Positions 63,627-64,000 of a stretch of DNA of 64,000 bases are shown in pieces. A program made the position numbers and the translations under genes. The first letter of the stretch is position 1. The number at the start of each line of letters is the position of its first letter. Under the pieces are notes generated by a model that saw only the letters and a list, made by a program, of their open reading frames with translations, was not told the DNA's origin and did not search any database. The DNA comes from Fibrobacterota bacterium (GTDB lineage Bacteria > Fibrobacterota > Chitinivibrionia > Chitinivibrionales > Chitinispirillaceae), in contig JAEWVR010000003.1 of the NCBI GenBank assembly GCA_023459055.1, positions 159,460-223,459 of the forward strand, in the 5' to 3' direction.

Positions 63627-63895
63627 CTGCTGATCTGCCTCACAATGTTGACGAATACATAAAACAAAAGCACTACCGCCTTGTTAACAGCGTTGTCGTA
63701 TATAAGGACAACAATCTGATACTTGAACGTTATTATAACAATCGCAATGAAACCAGCAGGAATAATATCAAATCCATCTGGAAGAGCATAGTGTCAATTT
63801 GCATCGGCATTTGTCTTGACAAGGGATACATCAAAAGTCTTGGCACACCGGTGGCCGATTATTTAGAGGTATTTAATTCTACTTTGTTGAATTAA
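63623..63895 (+). pseudogene. Truncated serine beta-lactamase-like gene
   Basis: 90 residues matching the N-terminal part of class C-type serine hydrolases: LVNSVVVYKDNNLILERYYN, the SxxK motif as SIWK, and GIAIDKG/GTPVADY-like IGICLDKGYIKSLGTPVADYLEV. A full enzyme is 300 residues or more. The match stops at GTATTTAATTC, where a palindrome begins, so the gene was probably broken by an insertion. It overlaps the UvrA2-like stop by 4 bp, so the two were once an operon. Confidence 0.7.
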
Positions 63896-63900
63896 ATACC
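63868..63900. repeat. Inverted repeat at the beta-lactamase break
   Basis: GGTATTTAATTC (63868-63879) and GAATTAAATACC (63889-63900) are perfect 12-bp inverted repeats with a 9-nt loop. They sit at the point where beta-lactamase similarity ends and could be a mobile-element end or a terminator. Confidence 0.6.
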
Positions 63901-63998
63901 TTTAGTTTTTGACGTTTCTGAGCAGATATAATTGACAGCCTTCGACGTCGATGTCTTTCTAACATATTCGATAGCACCATTTCTTCAGTTTTATCTTT
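63879..63998 (-). CDS. C-terminal end of an unknown gene (cut by window edge)
   Basis: A minus-strand frame runs from the window end to TAG at 63881-63879 without a stop: about 39 residues ending in HRRRRLSIISAQKRQKLK and VFNSTK. It is Arg/Lys-rich, as are the ends of some transposases and integrases, but 39 residues are too few to assign. Its stop overlaps the broken beta-lactamase frame, so it may belong to the element that interrupted that gene. Confidence 0.35.
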   Translation of the reverse strand, partial: KDKTEEMVLSNMLERHRRRRLSIISAQKRQKLKVFNSTK

Positions 63999-64000
63999 TC

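Overview
This is a gene-dense (~41% GC by eye) bacterial chromosome window from a Gram-negative (diderm) organism. It has lipoproteins, an ExbB-ExbD-ExbD-TonB system, heptose-type sugar genes, a secreted GH9 cellulase and a secreted HEIGH-motif protein, both with short C-terminal sorting-like modules, and a PEP-CTERM protein with the PrsK/PrsR regulators. The mixture suggests the Fibrobacterota (Chitinispirillia-like) or a neighbouring FCB lineage. That placement is inference; no rRNA is present.

Layout. 1-6.6 kb: end of a LamG surface protein, then a minus-strand envelope-sugar cluster (methyltransferase, GT4, YfhO-like membrane protein, GmhB) and a lipoprotein. 6.6-13.6 kb: a minus-strand housekeeping and signalling run, tRNA-Leu > mutL > double STAS > mtaB > HDOD > HDOD > ftsY. 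13.8-20 kb: a nucleotidyltransferase pair, the PEP-CTERM gene with a sigma-54 promoter, a DUF6055-like protein, a decayed gene, a Crp-like regulator and a beta-helix protein. 20-26.4 kb: the TonB energiser operon, GT9 plus GT-C glycosyltransferases and an SH3-like protein. 26.5-34 kb: glycine cleavage operon (gcvT-H-PA-PB) and the GH9 cellulase. 34-40 kb: Kup, NhaD, and argD behind what looks like a leader-peptide attenuator. 40-45 kb: a redox/sulfur unit (CoADR-rhodanese-TusA-DsrE fusion plus thioredoxin) divergent from a Cys-rich PAS sigma-54 activator. 45-49 kb: an ECF sigma, anti-sigma, caspase-barrel, lipoprotein operon. 49-58 kb: radical SAM, TPR, purB, PHP phosphatase, prsR and prsK, DTW protein. 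58.8-64 kb: murA with Asp in place of the catalytic Cys, repeats, a lipoprotein, a UvrA2-like protein and a broken serine beta-lactamase-like gene at a probable insertion junction.

How parts connect. Two separate sigma-54 circuits can be read. The trxA promoter has a -24/-12 element and iterated TGCAACA sites facing the divergent activator. The PEP-CTERM gene has a -24/-12 element and an upstream palindrome, and a PrsK/PrsR pair lies about 40 kb away. A third regulatory element, before argD, has a consensus-like sigma-70 promoter, a leaderless 30-codon peptide with two Arg codons, an antiterminator and a terminator, in a geometry that fits arginine-responsive attenuation.

Intergenic DNA carries a family of palindromic or MITE-like repeats. 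The best copy, at 60.26-60.48 kb, has 16-bp terminal inverted repeats.
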